Assembly: GCA_036159995.1 (NCBI GenBank)
Contig: JAYYEI010000016.1
Location: forward strand, 1-38,467
DNA: 38,467 nt
Reading direction: 5' to 3'
From: UBA8752 sp036159995
Lineage (GTDB): Bacteria; Bacteroidota; Bacteroidia; Flavobacteriales_D; Sanyastnellaceae
Below the pieces are notes generated by a model that was given only the letters and a program-made list of their open reading frames with translations, was not told the origin of the DNA and made no database searches. Every line of letters begins with the position of its first letter. The first letter of the stretch is position 1. Made by a program: the position numbers and the translations under genes. Positions 1-7,678 of the stretch are shown here, in pieces.

Positions 1-743
1 AGCCTAACGGGACGGTGGTCTGGTGCGAGGAGGATGCCGAACTCGGGCGCGCCGTGGATGGGGTCCTGACCGAGCGTCCCGATCTCCGATGGGTCCCCTA
101 CCGCACCCCGGAATTCTCCATGGGGGACGGCACACTGGAAGTCCTCCTCGAAGGCCGTACGACCCCCTTGAAACTCGTCGGGACGCACAACGCGCTGAAT
201 CTCGCGGGAGCCATGAAACTGGCCGAGGCGTGGGGCGTTCGGCCAACCGACTACCTCGACGCCGTCCAGGATTTCACCGGGGCAGCCGGCCGTCTCGAAC
301 GGGTCCTCGATGCGGCGGACCGGCGCTGCACGGTGTTCCGCGATTTCGCCCATGCCCCCTCCAAGGTACAGGCCACCACGAAATCGGTTCGCGACCAGTT
401 CAGGGATCGGAAATTGATTGCCGTGCTCGAATTGCACACCTTCTCCAGCCTGAACCCCGACTTCCTGCCCACCTACGCGGGTGCCTTGGATGCCGCCGAT
501 AAAGCCTGGGTGTGCTATTCGCCTTCCGTGCTCGAACACAAACGACTCCCTCCCCTCGATGGAGACACCGTCAAGCAAGCCTTTCAGAGGGAGGACCTCC
601 ACGTGGTGCAGGACCACAGCGTGTTGCCCAAAGCCGTGCGGGCGGGTGCGGGTGACGGAACCGTCTTCCTGCTGATGAGCTCGGGGCGGTTCGGCGGAAT
701 GGACCTGGTCGGCACCATCGAGTCCGCCCTGCACAATAGGTAA
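1..743 (+). CDS. Mpl-like Mur ligase, C-terminal part (5' truncated by window)
   Basis: The frame is open from the left edge (first complete codon at base 3) to TAA at 741-743, so only about the last 247 residues are present. They match the middle and C-terminal domains of a Mur ligase of the Mpl type (UDP-N-acetylmuramate:L-alanyl-gamma-D-glutamyl-meso-diaminopimelate ligase), a cytoplasmic ATP-dependent enzyme that recycles murein peptides. Visible marks are the GTHNALNLAG segment, where the ligase contacts substrate, and DFAHAPSKV, which replaces the DDYGHHP motif of MurC and is characteristic of the Mpl-like group in Bacteroidota. The P-loop lies outside the window. Its stop codon abuts the stop of the convergent ZIP gene with no base between. 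A GTG at 15 is in frame but is internal to the domain, not a start. MurC is the main alternative and is less likely given the AHAPSKV motif. Confidence 0.85.
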   Translation, partial: PNGTVVWCEEDAELGRAVDGVLTERPDLRWVPYRTPEFSMGDGTLEVLLEGRTTPLKLVGTHNALNLAGAMKLAEAWGVRPTDYLDAVQDFTGAAGRLERVLDAADRRCTVFRDFAHAPSKVQATTKSVRDQFRDRKLIAVLELHTFSSLNPDFLPTYAGALDAADKAWVCYSPSVLEHKRLPPLDGDTVKQAFQREDLHVVQDHSVLPKAVRAGAGDGTVFLLMSSGRFGGMDLVGTIESALHNR

Positions 744-1565
744 TCAGCCGAGGACCACGTCAAGCACCATCATCAGGACGAAGCCGAGGATGAAACCGAG
801 GGTGGCCACGTCTGTGTACTTGTCCCGCTGTGTCTCCGGGATCACCTCCTCTACGACGACGTAGATCATCGCCCCCGCCGCAAAGGCGAGCGCATAGGGC
901 AACATGGGCTCAATCGTCAGGACCGCCACGGCCCCGATCACACCCGCTACAGGCTCCACGATGGCACTGAGCTGACCAAACCAGAAGGACCGGCCACGGG
1001 ATACGCCTTGGCGCCGCAGCGGCATGCTCACGGCAATGCCCTCCGGAAAATTCTGAATGCCAATGCCCAACGCCAGGGCAATGGCACCTCCGATGGTGGC
1101 GCCTTCGAGACCGGCTGCCGCTCCGCCGAACAGCACCCCGACGGCCAGACCTTCGGGGATGTTGTGGAGCGTGATAGCCATGACCAGCAAGGTGGTGCGG
1201 TGCCAATCGGTCTTGGGGCCTTCCGCCTCCTTCTCATCGAAGTTGATGTGGAGGTGGGGCGTCAGCTTGTCGAGGGCAAAGAGAAACAGCGCGCCCACGA
1301 TGAATCCAATGGCAGCCGGCGCCACGCTGGCCATGCCCTCCCCACCCGTCATGTCGATGGCCGGGATGAGCAGACCGAAACAGCTGGCCGCCACCATGAC
1401 CCCACCGGTAAAGCCCAGCATGCCATCCAGCAGACGGCGGTGAAGCTCCTTGAAAAAGAAGACGAGCGAGGCACCCGCCGCGGTCATCAGCCAGGTGAAG
1501 ATGGTGGCCAAGCCGGCCGACGTCACAGGTCCCAGACCCACAAAAAAGTGTTCTACGGCTTCCAT
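744..1565 (-). CDS. ZIP family divalent metal transporter
   Basis: This 273-residue integral membrane protein of the ZIP family takes up divalent metals such as zinc, iron or manganese into the cytoplasm. About eight hydrophobic segments are visible. The two metal-site helices carry HNIPEG (His134 to Glu138) and NFPEG (Asn172 to Glu175), the signature of TM4 and TM5 in ZupT-like proteins. A hydrophilic loop with His104 and His106 precedes TM4. The gene starts 6 bases after the stop of the DtxR/MntR-type regulator on the same strand, so the two almost certainly share a transcript controlled from the operator at 2327-2350. The metal cannot be decided from sequence. The regulator has a Glu at the position where MntR has Glu99, which slightly favours manganese, but iron or zinc remain possible. 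Confidence 0.9.
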   Translation of the reverse strand: MEAVEHFFVGLGPVTSAGLATIFTWLMTAAGASLVFFFKELHRRLLDGMLGFTGGVMVAASCFGLLIPAIDMTGGEGMASVAPAAIGFIVGALFLFALDKLTPHLHINFDEKEAEGPKTDWHRTTLLVMAITLHNIPEGLAVGVLFGGAAAGLEGATIGGAIALALGIGIQNFPEGIAVSMPLRRQGVSRGRSFWFGQLSAIVEPVAGVIGAVAVLTIEPMLPYALAFAAGAMIYVVVEEVIPETQRDKYTDVATLGFILGFVLMMVLDVVLG

Positions 1566-1571
1566 TCCTGT

Positions 1572-2300
1572 TCAATTGTTGGTTTCAATGATATCCGATT
1601 CGTCCGGGTCCGGAAAGACAATGACCGGTTCAGGATTGCTCTGATCCACCCACAGCCGGGTGGTCACCGATGGTGTCAGCATTTGGGCCTCTCCCCCGTC
1701 CGAGTAGGTCACCTCGACACTGCCATCGAAGGCGTGGCGCGTCTGGAGCGTCATCCGGGTACCGAGTGAGATGCCGAGAACTCCGAGGTGCCGCAGGAAG
1801 GAATCTCGCCCATCCACGACGCCGACCACCACCAATTCAAGTCCCTTCGGTGCCTCGGACAGCAGGGTCCGTGCGGCCACCGTGCGGAAACGGCCGTTGG
1901 GCCCGGGAATCGCATCTCCATGCGGATCCAGCTTGGGAAACCCGAGGAAGGCGTCGAGTCGGTTGGTCAAATCCCGACTGTCCACGTGCTCGAGTTCTTC
2001 AGCAATCTCATGGACCTCGTCCCAATCAAACCCCAAATGGTCCACCAGAAAGCACTCCCACAGCCGATGTCGACGCAGGATGTCCATGGCAATGCGGTGG
2101 CCCTCCTCCGTCAACCTGACTCCGCGATACGGCCGGTGCTCCACCCAGGCGCGCTCCCCGAGCTTCCTCAGCATGGCCGATGTACTGGCCGGAGTCGCCT
2201 GGACCCGCCCCGCCAATTCGGTGGTGCTCACCTGCTCCTTCCCCTCTTCATGGAGGTAAAGGATGGCCTTGAGGTAATTCTCGACGGAGACCGTGGGCAT
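1572..2300 (-). CDS. DtxR/MntR family metal-dependent transcriptional regulator
   Basis: This 242-residue regulator has an N-terminal winged helix-turn-helix (about 1-65), a metal-binding and dimerisation domain (about 66-140) and a C-terminal FeoA/SH3-like domain (about 145-220). Likely ligands are His78, Glu82 and His97 of one site, and Glu101, Glu104 and His105 of the other. The residue matching DtxR Cys102 is Glu, as in MntR, while the MntR Asp8 position is Asn8. Family members bind palindromic operators when loaded with metal and repress uptake genes. Here the gene leads an operon with a ZIP transporter. A perfect 9-base inverted repeat lies 27 bases upstream of the ATG, and a TAATTTCG box ends 4 bases before the ATG. 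Autoregulation by Mn or Fe is inferred. Confidence 0.9.
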   Translation of the reverse strand: MPTVSVENYLKAILYLHEEGKEQVSTTELAGRVQATPASTSAMLRKLGERAWVEHRPYRGVRLTEEGHRIAMDILRRHRLWECFLVDHLGFDWDEVHEIAEELEHVDSRDLTNRLDAFLGFPKLDPHGDAIPGPNGRFRTVAARTLLSEAPKGLELVVVGVVDGRDSFLRHLGVLGISLGTRMTLQTRHAFDGSVEVTYSDGGEAQMLTPSVTTRLWVDQSNPEPVIVFPDPDESDIIETNN

Positions 2301-2304
2301 CGAG

Positions 2305-2312
2305 CGAAATTA
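2305..2312 (-). promoter_or_regulatory. Candidate -7 box of the dtxR-ZIP operon
   Basis: On the minus strand this reads TAATTTCG, a match to TANNTTYG (Bacteroidota -7 consensus TANNTTTG). It is followed by CTCG and the ATG at 2300. No clear -33 TTG sits at the usual distance. The position implies transcription starting at or next to the start codon. The operator at 2327-2350 covers the region where RNA polymerase would contact the -33 element. Confidence 0.5.
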
Positions 2313-2326
2313 GGCCAGAGCAAACC

Positions 2327-2350
2327 AATTTTTAGGCTTGTCTAAAAATT
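2327..2350. promoter_or_regulatory. Palindromic operator, probably for the DtxR/MntR-type regulator
   Basis: AATTTTTAG and CTAAAAATT form perfect 9-base arms around the 6-base spacer GCTTGT. The core TTTAG-N6-CTAAA resembles DtxR/MntR-type boxes (TTAGGN..-type half sites). It lies 27 bases upstream of the regulator's ATG (minus strand) and 47 bases upstream of the SixA-type gene (plus strand), so it could control both directions. It is AT-rich in an otherwise GC-rich window, which makes a chance palindrome less likely. Confidence 0.8.
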
Positions 2351-2396
2351 TAATTCGTCGACATTGATTCTATTTTGAACCTCGATTGATTCTTCC

Positions 2397-2900
2397 ATGA
2401 GCACCCATCAACTTTTTCTCATGCGCCACGGCAAGGCTGAAGCCGGAACGTCTGGGCAGCGCGATCACGAACGCGCCCTCGCCCCTCGGGGGCTATTGAG
2501 TGCCGCGGACCAAGCGCGCTGCTTCCCGCCTTCACCCGGCGACGCCATGCTGGTCAGCGATGCCGTGAGGACCCGACAGACGGCCGATGTCCTGTTCAGC
2601 GTCTGGCGTGATCTCGGTGTTGACGAGACCCACCTCCCCTTGCGACGCGACACTGGCAGAGGGTACCTGGCCACCGCCGGCCAATGGATGGACCTCATCG
2701 CCTTGGAATCCGGACACCCGAGACTCTGGATCATCGGACACAACCCCGGCATCAGCCACCTCGTGATGGAGCTCACGGGCGACTACATTGGGATGACCAC
2801 CGCCGACATCGTCTCCATCGCCCTCGACATTCCCGACTGGCGGGACATCGCCGCGGGCAGCGGCCGGGTCCTGCACCACCGCACCGGCCGAGGCGATTAA
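2397..2900 (+). CDS. SixA-like phosphohistidine phosphatase (histidine phosphatase superfamily)
   Basis: This 167-residue cytoplasmic protein starts with the phosphoglycerate-mutase-type core strand and the catalytic RHG motif (Arg10, His11, Gly12). The second active-site His is at 115 in a GHNPGIS context. The short length and the HNPGIS segment fit the SixA branch, which removes phosphate from histidine-containing phosphotransfer proteins, rather than a mutase. The start at ATG 2397 places the RHG motif at the usual distance from the N-terminus. Upstream sequence includes CTATTTTGAA at 2370-2379, a loose -7 candidate, with a leader of roughly 15-20 bases. The AI-2E family gene follows after 9 bases, so they are likely co-transcribed. 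The substrate is unknown. Other small-molecule phosphatase activity is possible. Confidence 0.85.
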   Translation: MSTHQLFLMRHGKAEAGTSGQRDHERALAPRGLLSAADQARCFPPSPGDAMLVSDAVRTRQTADVLFSVWRDLGVDETHLPLRRDTGRGYLATAGQWMDLIALESGHPRLWIIGHNPGISHLVMELTGDYIGMTTADIVSIALDIPDWRDIAAGSGRVLHHRTGRGD

Positions 2901-2909
2901 CTTCACCGC

Positions 2910-4058
2910 ATGTCCGACACCTCCTCCACCCCCGATTCCGGAGACCTGATGTCCATGACGCCCCTGGAGGCGCGGTTCTGGACGGTGCGCCGGCTGGCCG
3001 GCCTGCTCGGCGTGGCCCTGCTCATCGGTGGCCTCATGCGGTTCTCGGACCTGACGGCCTACCTCATCATCTCCATTGCACTGAGCTTCATCGGCCGGCC
3101 GCTGGTCGGGCTCTGCGACCGCATCCGCATTGCCGGACACCCCATCGGATCGACCATCGGGGCCATCCTCACCCTCCTGGTGCTCTTCACCGCCCTCAGC
3201 CTGCTCGTGAGCCTGTTCGCTCCGCTCATCTCGGCCGAGGCAAGCGCCCTGGCCGGACTGGATTTCCAAGGAACGGCGAGAGAACTCGAATTGCTGTTGG
3301 TCGAATGGCTGCCCCTCCTCGAGGCACAGGGCGTCGACCCAACCTCCTGGATCGACACGGCCAGCCTCGGCAGTGCCCTGTCCGCCGCCCTCGGAGAGAA
3401 CGGACTCGGTGGCGCCTTGTCAGGCCTCTTCTCCGTGGCCGGAAACCTCGTGGTGGCCCTGTTCAGCATTGCCTTCATGACTTATTTCTTCCTAAAGGAC
3501 CGACACCTGTTCCCCAGCATCCTTCACGCCCTGACCCCCGACCGCCACATGGAGCGGATGCAGAGCGTCCTGGACAATTCCACCGCCCTGCTCACCCGAT
3601 ACTTCATCGGCCTTGCGGCCCAGGTGGCCATCATCACCACCGTCATCACCAGCGGACTGCTCATCCTGGGCGTGCCCAACGCCTTCCTCATCGGCTTCTT
3701 GGCCGGGCTCCTCAACCTCATCCCCTACGTAGGGCCCCTGGTCGGAGCGGGCCTCGGCCTCGGCATCATCCTGACCACCCACCTGCAGGCCGCGGAATTG
3801 GGCAACCTCCTGGGCAAGGCCGGACTCGTCTTCCTGCTCGCGCAGGTGGTCGACAACCTGTTCACCCAACCCGTCATCTTCGCCGGCAGCGTCAAGGCCC
3901 ATCCGCTCGAAATCTTCCTGCTCATCTCCATCGCCGGCAGCCTCGCGGGCATCACGGGCATGATGCTGGCCATCCCCGCCTATTCCCTCCTGCGGGTGGT
4001 GGCCAAGGAATTTCTCGGTGGATTCAAGGTCGTCCAGTCGCTCACCGACGACCTCTGA
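2910..4058 (+). CDS. AI-2E family transporter (PerM/YdiK-like membrane protein)
   Basis: This 382-residue polytopic inner-membrane protein belongs to the AI-2E transporter family. The pattern is typical: two N-terminal hydrophobic segments (about 27-45 and 48-66), a third about 85-108, a soluble stretch about 110-175, then a TM cluster with a long C-terminal set of helices containing NLIPYVGPLVGAG and QVVDNLFTQPVIFAG. The last two are conserved family motifs. Members have been linked to export of autoinducer-2 and to Na+/H+ antiport, and most remain uncharacterised. The gene follows the SixA-like gene by 9 bases. There is an internal ATG at residue 14, but the first ATG at 2910 is the natural start. 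Substrate cannot be inferred from sequence. Confidence 0.9.
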   Translation: MSDTSSTPDSGDLMSMTPLEARFWTVRRLAGLLGVALLIGGLMRFSDLTAYLIISIALSFIGRPLVGLCDRIRIAGHPIGSTIGAILTLLVLFTALSLLVSLFAPLISAEASALAGLDFQGTARELELLLVEWLPLLEAQGVDPTSWIDTASLGSALSAALGENGLGGALSGLFSVAGNLVVALFSIAFMTYFFLKDRHLFPSILHALTPDRHMERMQSVLDNSTALLTRYFIGLAAQVAIITTVITSGLLILGVPNAFLIGFLAGLLNLIPYVGPLVGAGLGLGIILTTHLQAAELGNLLGKAGLVFLLAQVVDNLFTQPVIFAGSVKAHPLEIFLLISIAGSLAGITGMMLAIPAYSLLRVVAKEFLGGFKVVQSLTDDL

Positions 4059-4139
4059 ACCTCCGTTCAAGACCTGTGGACAGCGCAGGGAAACTTCCTG
4101 CCCTCTAACCCAAGGAAAGGCCGTACCTTGCTATCCCGT

Positions 4140-5816
4140 ATGCAGGGCACTACGGGACAGGCGAACGCCACCAAGTACATCTTCGTTACGGGAGGGGTTT
4201 CCTCCAGCCTTGGAAAGGGCATCATCAGCGCGTCATTGGCCAAGCTCCTGCAGGCCCGCGGCATGAAGGTGACCATCCAGAAACTGGACCCCTACATCAA
4301 CATTGACCCGGGAACCCTGAACCCCTACGAGCATGGGGAATGCTTCGTGACGGATGACGGAGCCGAGACCGACCTCGACCTCGGTCACTACGAGCGCTTC
4401 CTCGACGTCCGGACTTCCCAGGCCAACAATATCACCACCGGCCGCATCTACCAGAGCGTCATCGACAAGGAACGCCGAGGCGAATACCTCGGCCGTACGG
4501 TCCAGGTCATCCCTCACATCACCGACGAGATCAAGCGATGCGTCCAAATCCTTGGGGAAGGCGACCGATATGACTTCGTGATCACCGAGATCGGAGGCAC
4601 CGTCGGCGACATCGAATCCCTGCCCTACATCGAGGCCGTGCGCCAAATGCGCTGGGAAAAGCCGGAAGACACCCTCGTGGTGCACTTGACACTGGTTCCC
4701 TACCTCTCCGCCGCCGGAGAACTCAAGACGAAGCCCACACAACACAGCGTGAAGCAGTTGCTCGAATTCGGTGTCCAGCCCGATGTGCTCGTTTGCCGGA
4801 CCGAGCATGAGCTCTCGAAATCCATCCGGAACAAACTCGCTCGGTTCTGCAATGTGAACGTCGAAGCCGTCATTCAGTCCATTGACGCCAAAACCATCTA
4901 CGACGTTCCGCTGTTGATGCAAGAAGAACGGCTTGACGAAGTGGTTCTCAGTAAATTGGGAGTGGACGCATCGGGGCCGATGAATCTCGGCCCTTGGATG
5001 AATTTTCTCCAGAAGCACAAGAACCCGGAGCAGCGCGTCGACATCGCCCTGGTCGGCAAATACGTGGAGCTCAAGGACAGCTACAAGAGCATCGCGGAGT
5101 CCTTCACCCACGCTGGAGCCGCCGCCGGAGTGCAGGTCAAACTCCACTGGATGCACAGCGAACAGATTCACGCCGACAATGCCGCTGACATCCTGTCGGA
5201 CATGGACGGCATCCTGGTCGCCCCCGGTTTCGGTTCGCGCGGCATTGACGGCAAGATTGAAGCCATCCGTCACGCCCGGGAGAACGGCGTCCCCTTCTTC
5301 GGCATCTGCCTGGGGATGCAGTGCGCTGTCATCGAATTTGCCCGAAACGTCATCGGCCTCGAGGAGGCGCACAGCACGGAAATCAAGGACTACACGCCAG
5401 ACCCCGTCATCGACCTGATGGAAGAACAGAAGGGATTGGCCGACATGGGCGGCACGATGCGGCTCGGCGCCTACCCTTGTGACTTGTCCGAAGGCTCGCT
5501 GGCCGCGGCGGCCTATGGGACGGACAAGGTGGAAGAGCGGCACCGCCACCGCTACGAGTTCAACGACGCCTACCGCGACCGGTTCATCGAACATGGCATG
5601 AGGCCGACCGGCACCCACCCCGACTCCAACCTGGTCGAAATCGTCGAGATCCCGGGCCATCCGTGGTTTGTCGGCGCTCAATTCCACCCGGAATACAAGA
5701 GCACGGTCGTGACGCCTCACCCCCTCTTCAAGGCCTTCATCGAGGCCGCACTGAATGAGAAGACGAAAGGCGGCGTCACCCAGAAGTCCGCTAGTCAAGA
5801 CAGCGCCTCCGCCTGA
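4140..5816 (+). CDS. pyrG: CTP synthase (glutamine-hydrolysing)
   Basis: CTP synthase makes CTP from UTP, ATP and glutamine in the cytoplasm, the last step of de novo pyrimidine nucleotide synthesis. From the ATG at 4140 the product is 558 residues, close to the family's usual 535-560. The N-terminal amidoligase domain opens with KYIFVTGGVSSSLGKG. The C-terminal class I glutamine amidotransferase domain has the nucleophile Cys390 in GICLGMQ and the His516 / Glu518 pair in FHPEY. A TTG at 4128 in the same frame would add four residues. I prefer the ATG because the conserved protein begins close after it. TACCTTGC at 4126-4133 is a partial -7 match. The stop codon TGA abuts the TCA (reverse stop) of the convergent transglutaminase-like gene. 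Confidence 0.98.
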   Translation: MQGTTGQANATKYIFVTGGVSSSLGKGIISASLAKLLQARGMKVTIQKLDPYINIDPGTLNPYEHGECFVTDDGAETDLDLGHYERFLDVRTSQANNITTGRIYQSVIDKERRGEYLGRTVQVIPHITDEIKRCVQILGEGDRYDFVITEIGGTVGDIESLPYIEAVRQMRWEKPEDTLVVHLTLVPYLSAAGELKTKPTQHSVKQLLEFGVQPDVLVCRTEHELSKSIRNKLARFCNVNVEAVIQSIDAKTIYDVPLLMQEERLDEVVLSKLGVDASGPMNLGPWMNFLQKHKNPEQRVDIALVGKYVELKDSYKSIAESFTHAGAAAGVQVKLHWMHSEQIHADNAADILSDMDGILVAPGFGSRGIDGKIEAIRHARENGVPFFGICLGMQCAVIEFARNVIGLEEAHSTEIKDYTPDPVIDLMEEQKGLADMGGTMRLGAYPCDLSEGSLAAAAYGTDKVEERHRHRYEFNDAYRDRFIEHGMRPTGTHPDSNLVEIVEIPGHPWFVGAQFHPEYKSTVVTPHPLFKAFIEAALNEKTKGGVTQKSASQDSASA

Positions 5817-6491
5817 TCACGCCTCAGGCAGCCGCCATTGCCCCGCCTCATTGAAGCAGTGCGGATACTCACGCTGCAACGCCTCCTTGAGGAAATTCAA
5901 GGGCACCGTCGTGTGCAGACCGTAGTCGTCCAGGTATTCCATGAACCGTTTCCCTCCTGAATCAAGGGGCTGAAACAGACTGTCCTCGTTCGGCGACCAC
6001 GGCAAAGGATTCGTCCCGAGCCGCTCACAGAGGCTGCTGTTGAACACGGGCGTCACCTTGACCCAACGCGCTCCGTTCCAAAAGGCCGCATACCCATGCG
6101 GTACGAGAACATCTGTTCTCAACAAGCGCTCCAACCGTTCCGTGGCCAAGTGGTTGCGCACCCGGGCCAATCCAAGTCGCGCCCGCACCCCCATCGCTCT
6201 CAACCCCGTGACGAACAGCACACTCTTGTGGAGGCAATGGCCGTGCTGTGCCTCCACCGTGCGCGAGGCAGAAAGCGCCTCGGACTCCAACTCAATGGAG
6301 AAGGGATCATAGCGGATTTCGTCCCGGACAAACCGGTACCAGGCCGCCATCTTTTTACTTAAATCACCACTTTCTTGAATATCATATAACACGCTTTTAA
6401 CGTGTGTCATAGAGTAGTTGAAAATGGCGTCTTCTACCGTATCGAACGCTGTGGGTTCGCCGGGAGCCGGCAAGGGCAGGTTCAATTCCAT
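5817..6491 (-). CDS. Transglutaminase-like domain protein
   Basis: This 224-residue protein of the transglutaminase-like (papain-fold) superfamily has catalytic Cys86 in a GHCLHKS context, at the head of a helix as in the superfamily, and His132 in VPHGYAAFW. The third triad position, often Asp, reads Thr147 in WVKVTPVFN. I recall TPxFN in other bacterial members of this subgroup, so it need not be inactive. No signal peptide is visible, so a cytoplasmic location is likely. The start is ATG 6491, whose A is also the last base of the TGA of the upstream O-antigen ligase gene (TGATG), indicating translational coupling. A longer frame back to 6725 runs over that gene and is rejected. The role is unknown: such proteins act as proteases, amidases or acyl transferases. 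The operon suggests a link with surface polysaccharide. Confidence 0.8.
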   Translation of the reverse strand: MELNLPLPAPGEPTAFDTVEDAIFNYSMTHVKSVLYDIQESGDLSKKMAAWYRFVRDEIRYDPFSIELESEALSASRTVEAQHGHCLHKSVLFVTGLRAMGVRARLGLARVRNHLATERLERLLRTDVLVPHGYAAFWNGARWVKVTPVFNSSLCERLGTNPLPWSPNEDSLFQPLDSGGKRFMEYLDDYGLHTTVPLNFLKEALQREYPHCFNEAGQWRLPEA

Positions 6492-7678
6492 CACATCCGA
6501 TTTCTCGGCCCCTCCTCCACGATGGCCATCCACAACCACAGAAGGAACACCACACCCCGCTGGACCTCCAGAACGGATTCTACAGCAGCATGCAAAAGAA
6601 ACAAGGTCCCGCAGAGGAACCCGATGACGGATCGGCGGCGCCAGGCCATGCCCAACCACGACCACAGAATCAGAGAGAACACCAGGACTCCGGCCCAACC
6701 TAAAGCGACCCCGGCCTGAAGCCACTGGTTGTGGGGATTCAGTTTCCGATCTCGGGCATAGTCGATGCCGCCTTGATCGTAGACCGCGGTCAGCTCATCC
6801 GTGACATCGCCGGTGCCCACGCCCAACGGGTGAGTCAGCAGAACGTCGAGCGAGGACCGCCAGACCGCCACGCGGCCCGCACTGCTGCTGGCCACGGGAG
6901 CGGACTCGGACCGGATGGCTTCTGCCGCCGTCGTCATCTCTCCGAACCGATCCCCTGAACTCCACACTGCGCTCGCCGCGAGAACCGCACAGAACGCCAG
7001 CGACATCCCCTTGGTCCGGACCGAATCACGCAGGCCAGGCCAGATGGACGTGAGGACCGGCTCGGCCATCGCCGCGGTCATGGCGGCCAAAATGCCGGCC
7101 TTTGACCCCATCAGACCAATGCAGAAGGCAAACAGAATCGTCAGCGGCCACAGGGCCTTCGCGCCTCCCCACTGTTTGGACAACCCGACCCAGGCCACGG
7201 CCGCATGCAAACTCAGATACGTGGGGTGCACATCCCCCGAAAACCCCGCATAGGTCCAGAAACCGGGGTCTCCCAGCACCACGTGGTGCCAAGCCGCATG
7301 CAGCAGCCGCCAGGACAGGAACACCGTCACTCCCCAGCCCACGGACCACCAGAAGTCCCGCCCGAGCGAACGACCGGGAATGCCGGCGACGAGGGGCAAA
7401 AACAACAAAGACGCCTTGACCTCGAGGCTGAAGGCCCACGCCTCGACATTGGCACTCCACAGCCCCCCAATCAACTGCAAGGCATAGTAGGCCAACCAAG
7501 GCCCCGCCCCGCCCGGCAAATTCCAGCGGGCTCCGGGCGCGAAGGATTGCCAATTCCAGAGCCGAATGAAGACCGCCACGAGCAACACCCATCCCGCCAC
7601 CACCCCACCCAAGAGCAGGGCGGGCATCACCATTCGCCACGCCCACGATTCCGCGCGTTGCATGGCCGTGTCCCTCAT
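6491..7678 (-). CDS. O-antigen ligase / polymerase family membrane protein
   Basis: This 395-residue inner-membrane protein has around ten hydrophobic segments. A large loop contains a conserved PHNQWLQ motif, the signature of the O-antigen ligase (WaaL/Wzy_C) domain, preceded by a THPLGVGTGD segment also typical of the family. Members transfer or polymerise undecaprenyl-linked glycans at the periplasmic face. The start is taken at ATG 7678, which overlaps the stop of the glycosyltransferase gene as ATGA. A more upstream Met at 7756 would place 26 residues inside the preceding gene. The downstream gene overlaps by one base (TGATG). With the family 2 glycosyltransferase it forms a small envelope-glycan operon. 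Ligase versus polymerase cannot be settled here. Confidence 0.85.
   Translation of the reverse strand: MRDTAMQRAESWAWRMVMPALLLGGVVAGWVLLVAVFIRLWNWQSFAPGARWNLPGGAGPWLAYYALQLIGGLWSANVEAWAFSLEVKASLLFLPLVAGIPGRSLGRDFWWSVGWGVTVFLSWRLLHAAWHHVVLGDPGFWTYAGFSGDVHPTYLSLHAAVAWVGLSKQWGGAKALWPLTILFAFCIGLMGSKAGILAAMTAAMAEPVLTSIWPGLRDSVRTKGMSLAFCAVLAASAVWSSGDRFGEMTTAAEAIRSESAPVASSSAGRVAVWRSSLDVLLTHPLGVGTGDVTDELTAVYDQGGIDYARDRKLNPHNQWLQAGVALGWAGVLVFSLILWSWLGMAWRRRSVIGFLCGTLFLLHAAVESVLEVQRGVVFLLWLWMAIVEEGPRNRM

Noticed and set aside
4085..4101. Near-palindrome GCAGGGAAACTTCCTGC upstream of pyrG
   Set aside because: One arm has a missing base, it is short, and it has no T-run or known regulator. It could be chance.
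2684..4108. A 474-codon plus-strand frame over the AI-2E family gene
   Set aside because: Pro/Arg/His-rich product in another frame of a gene with clear membrane segments and family motifs.
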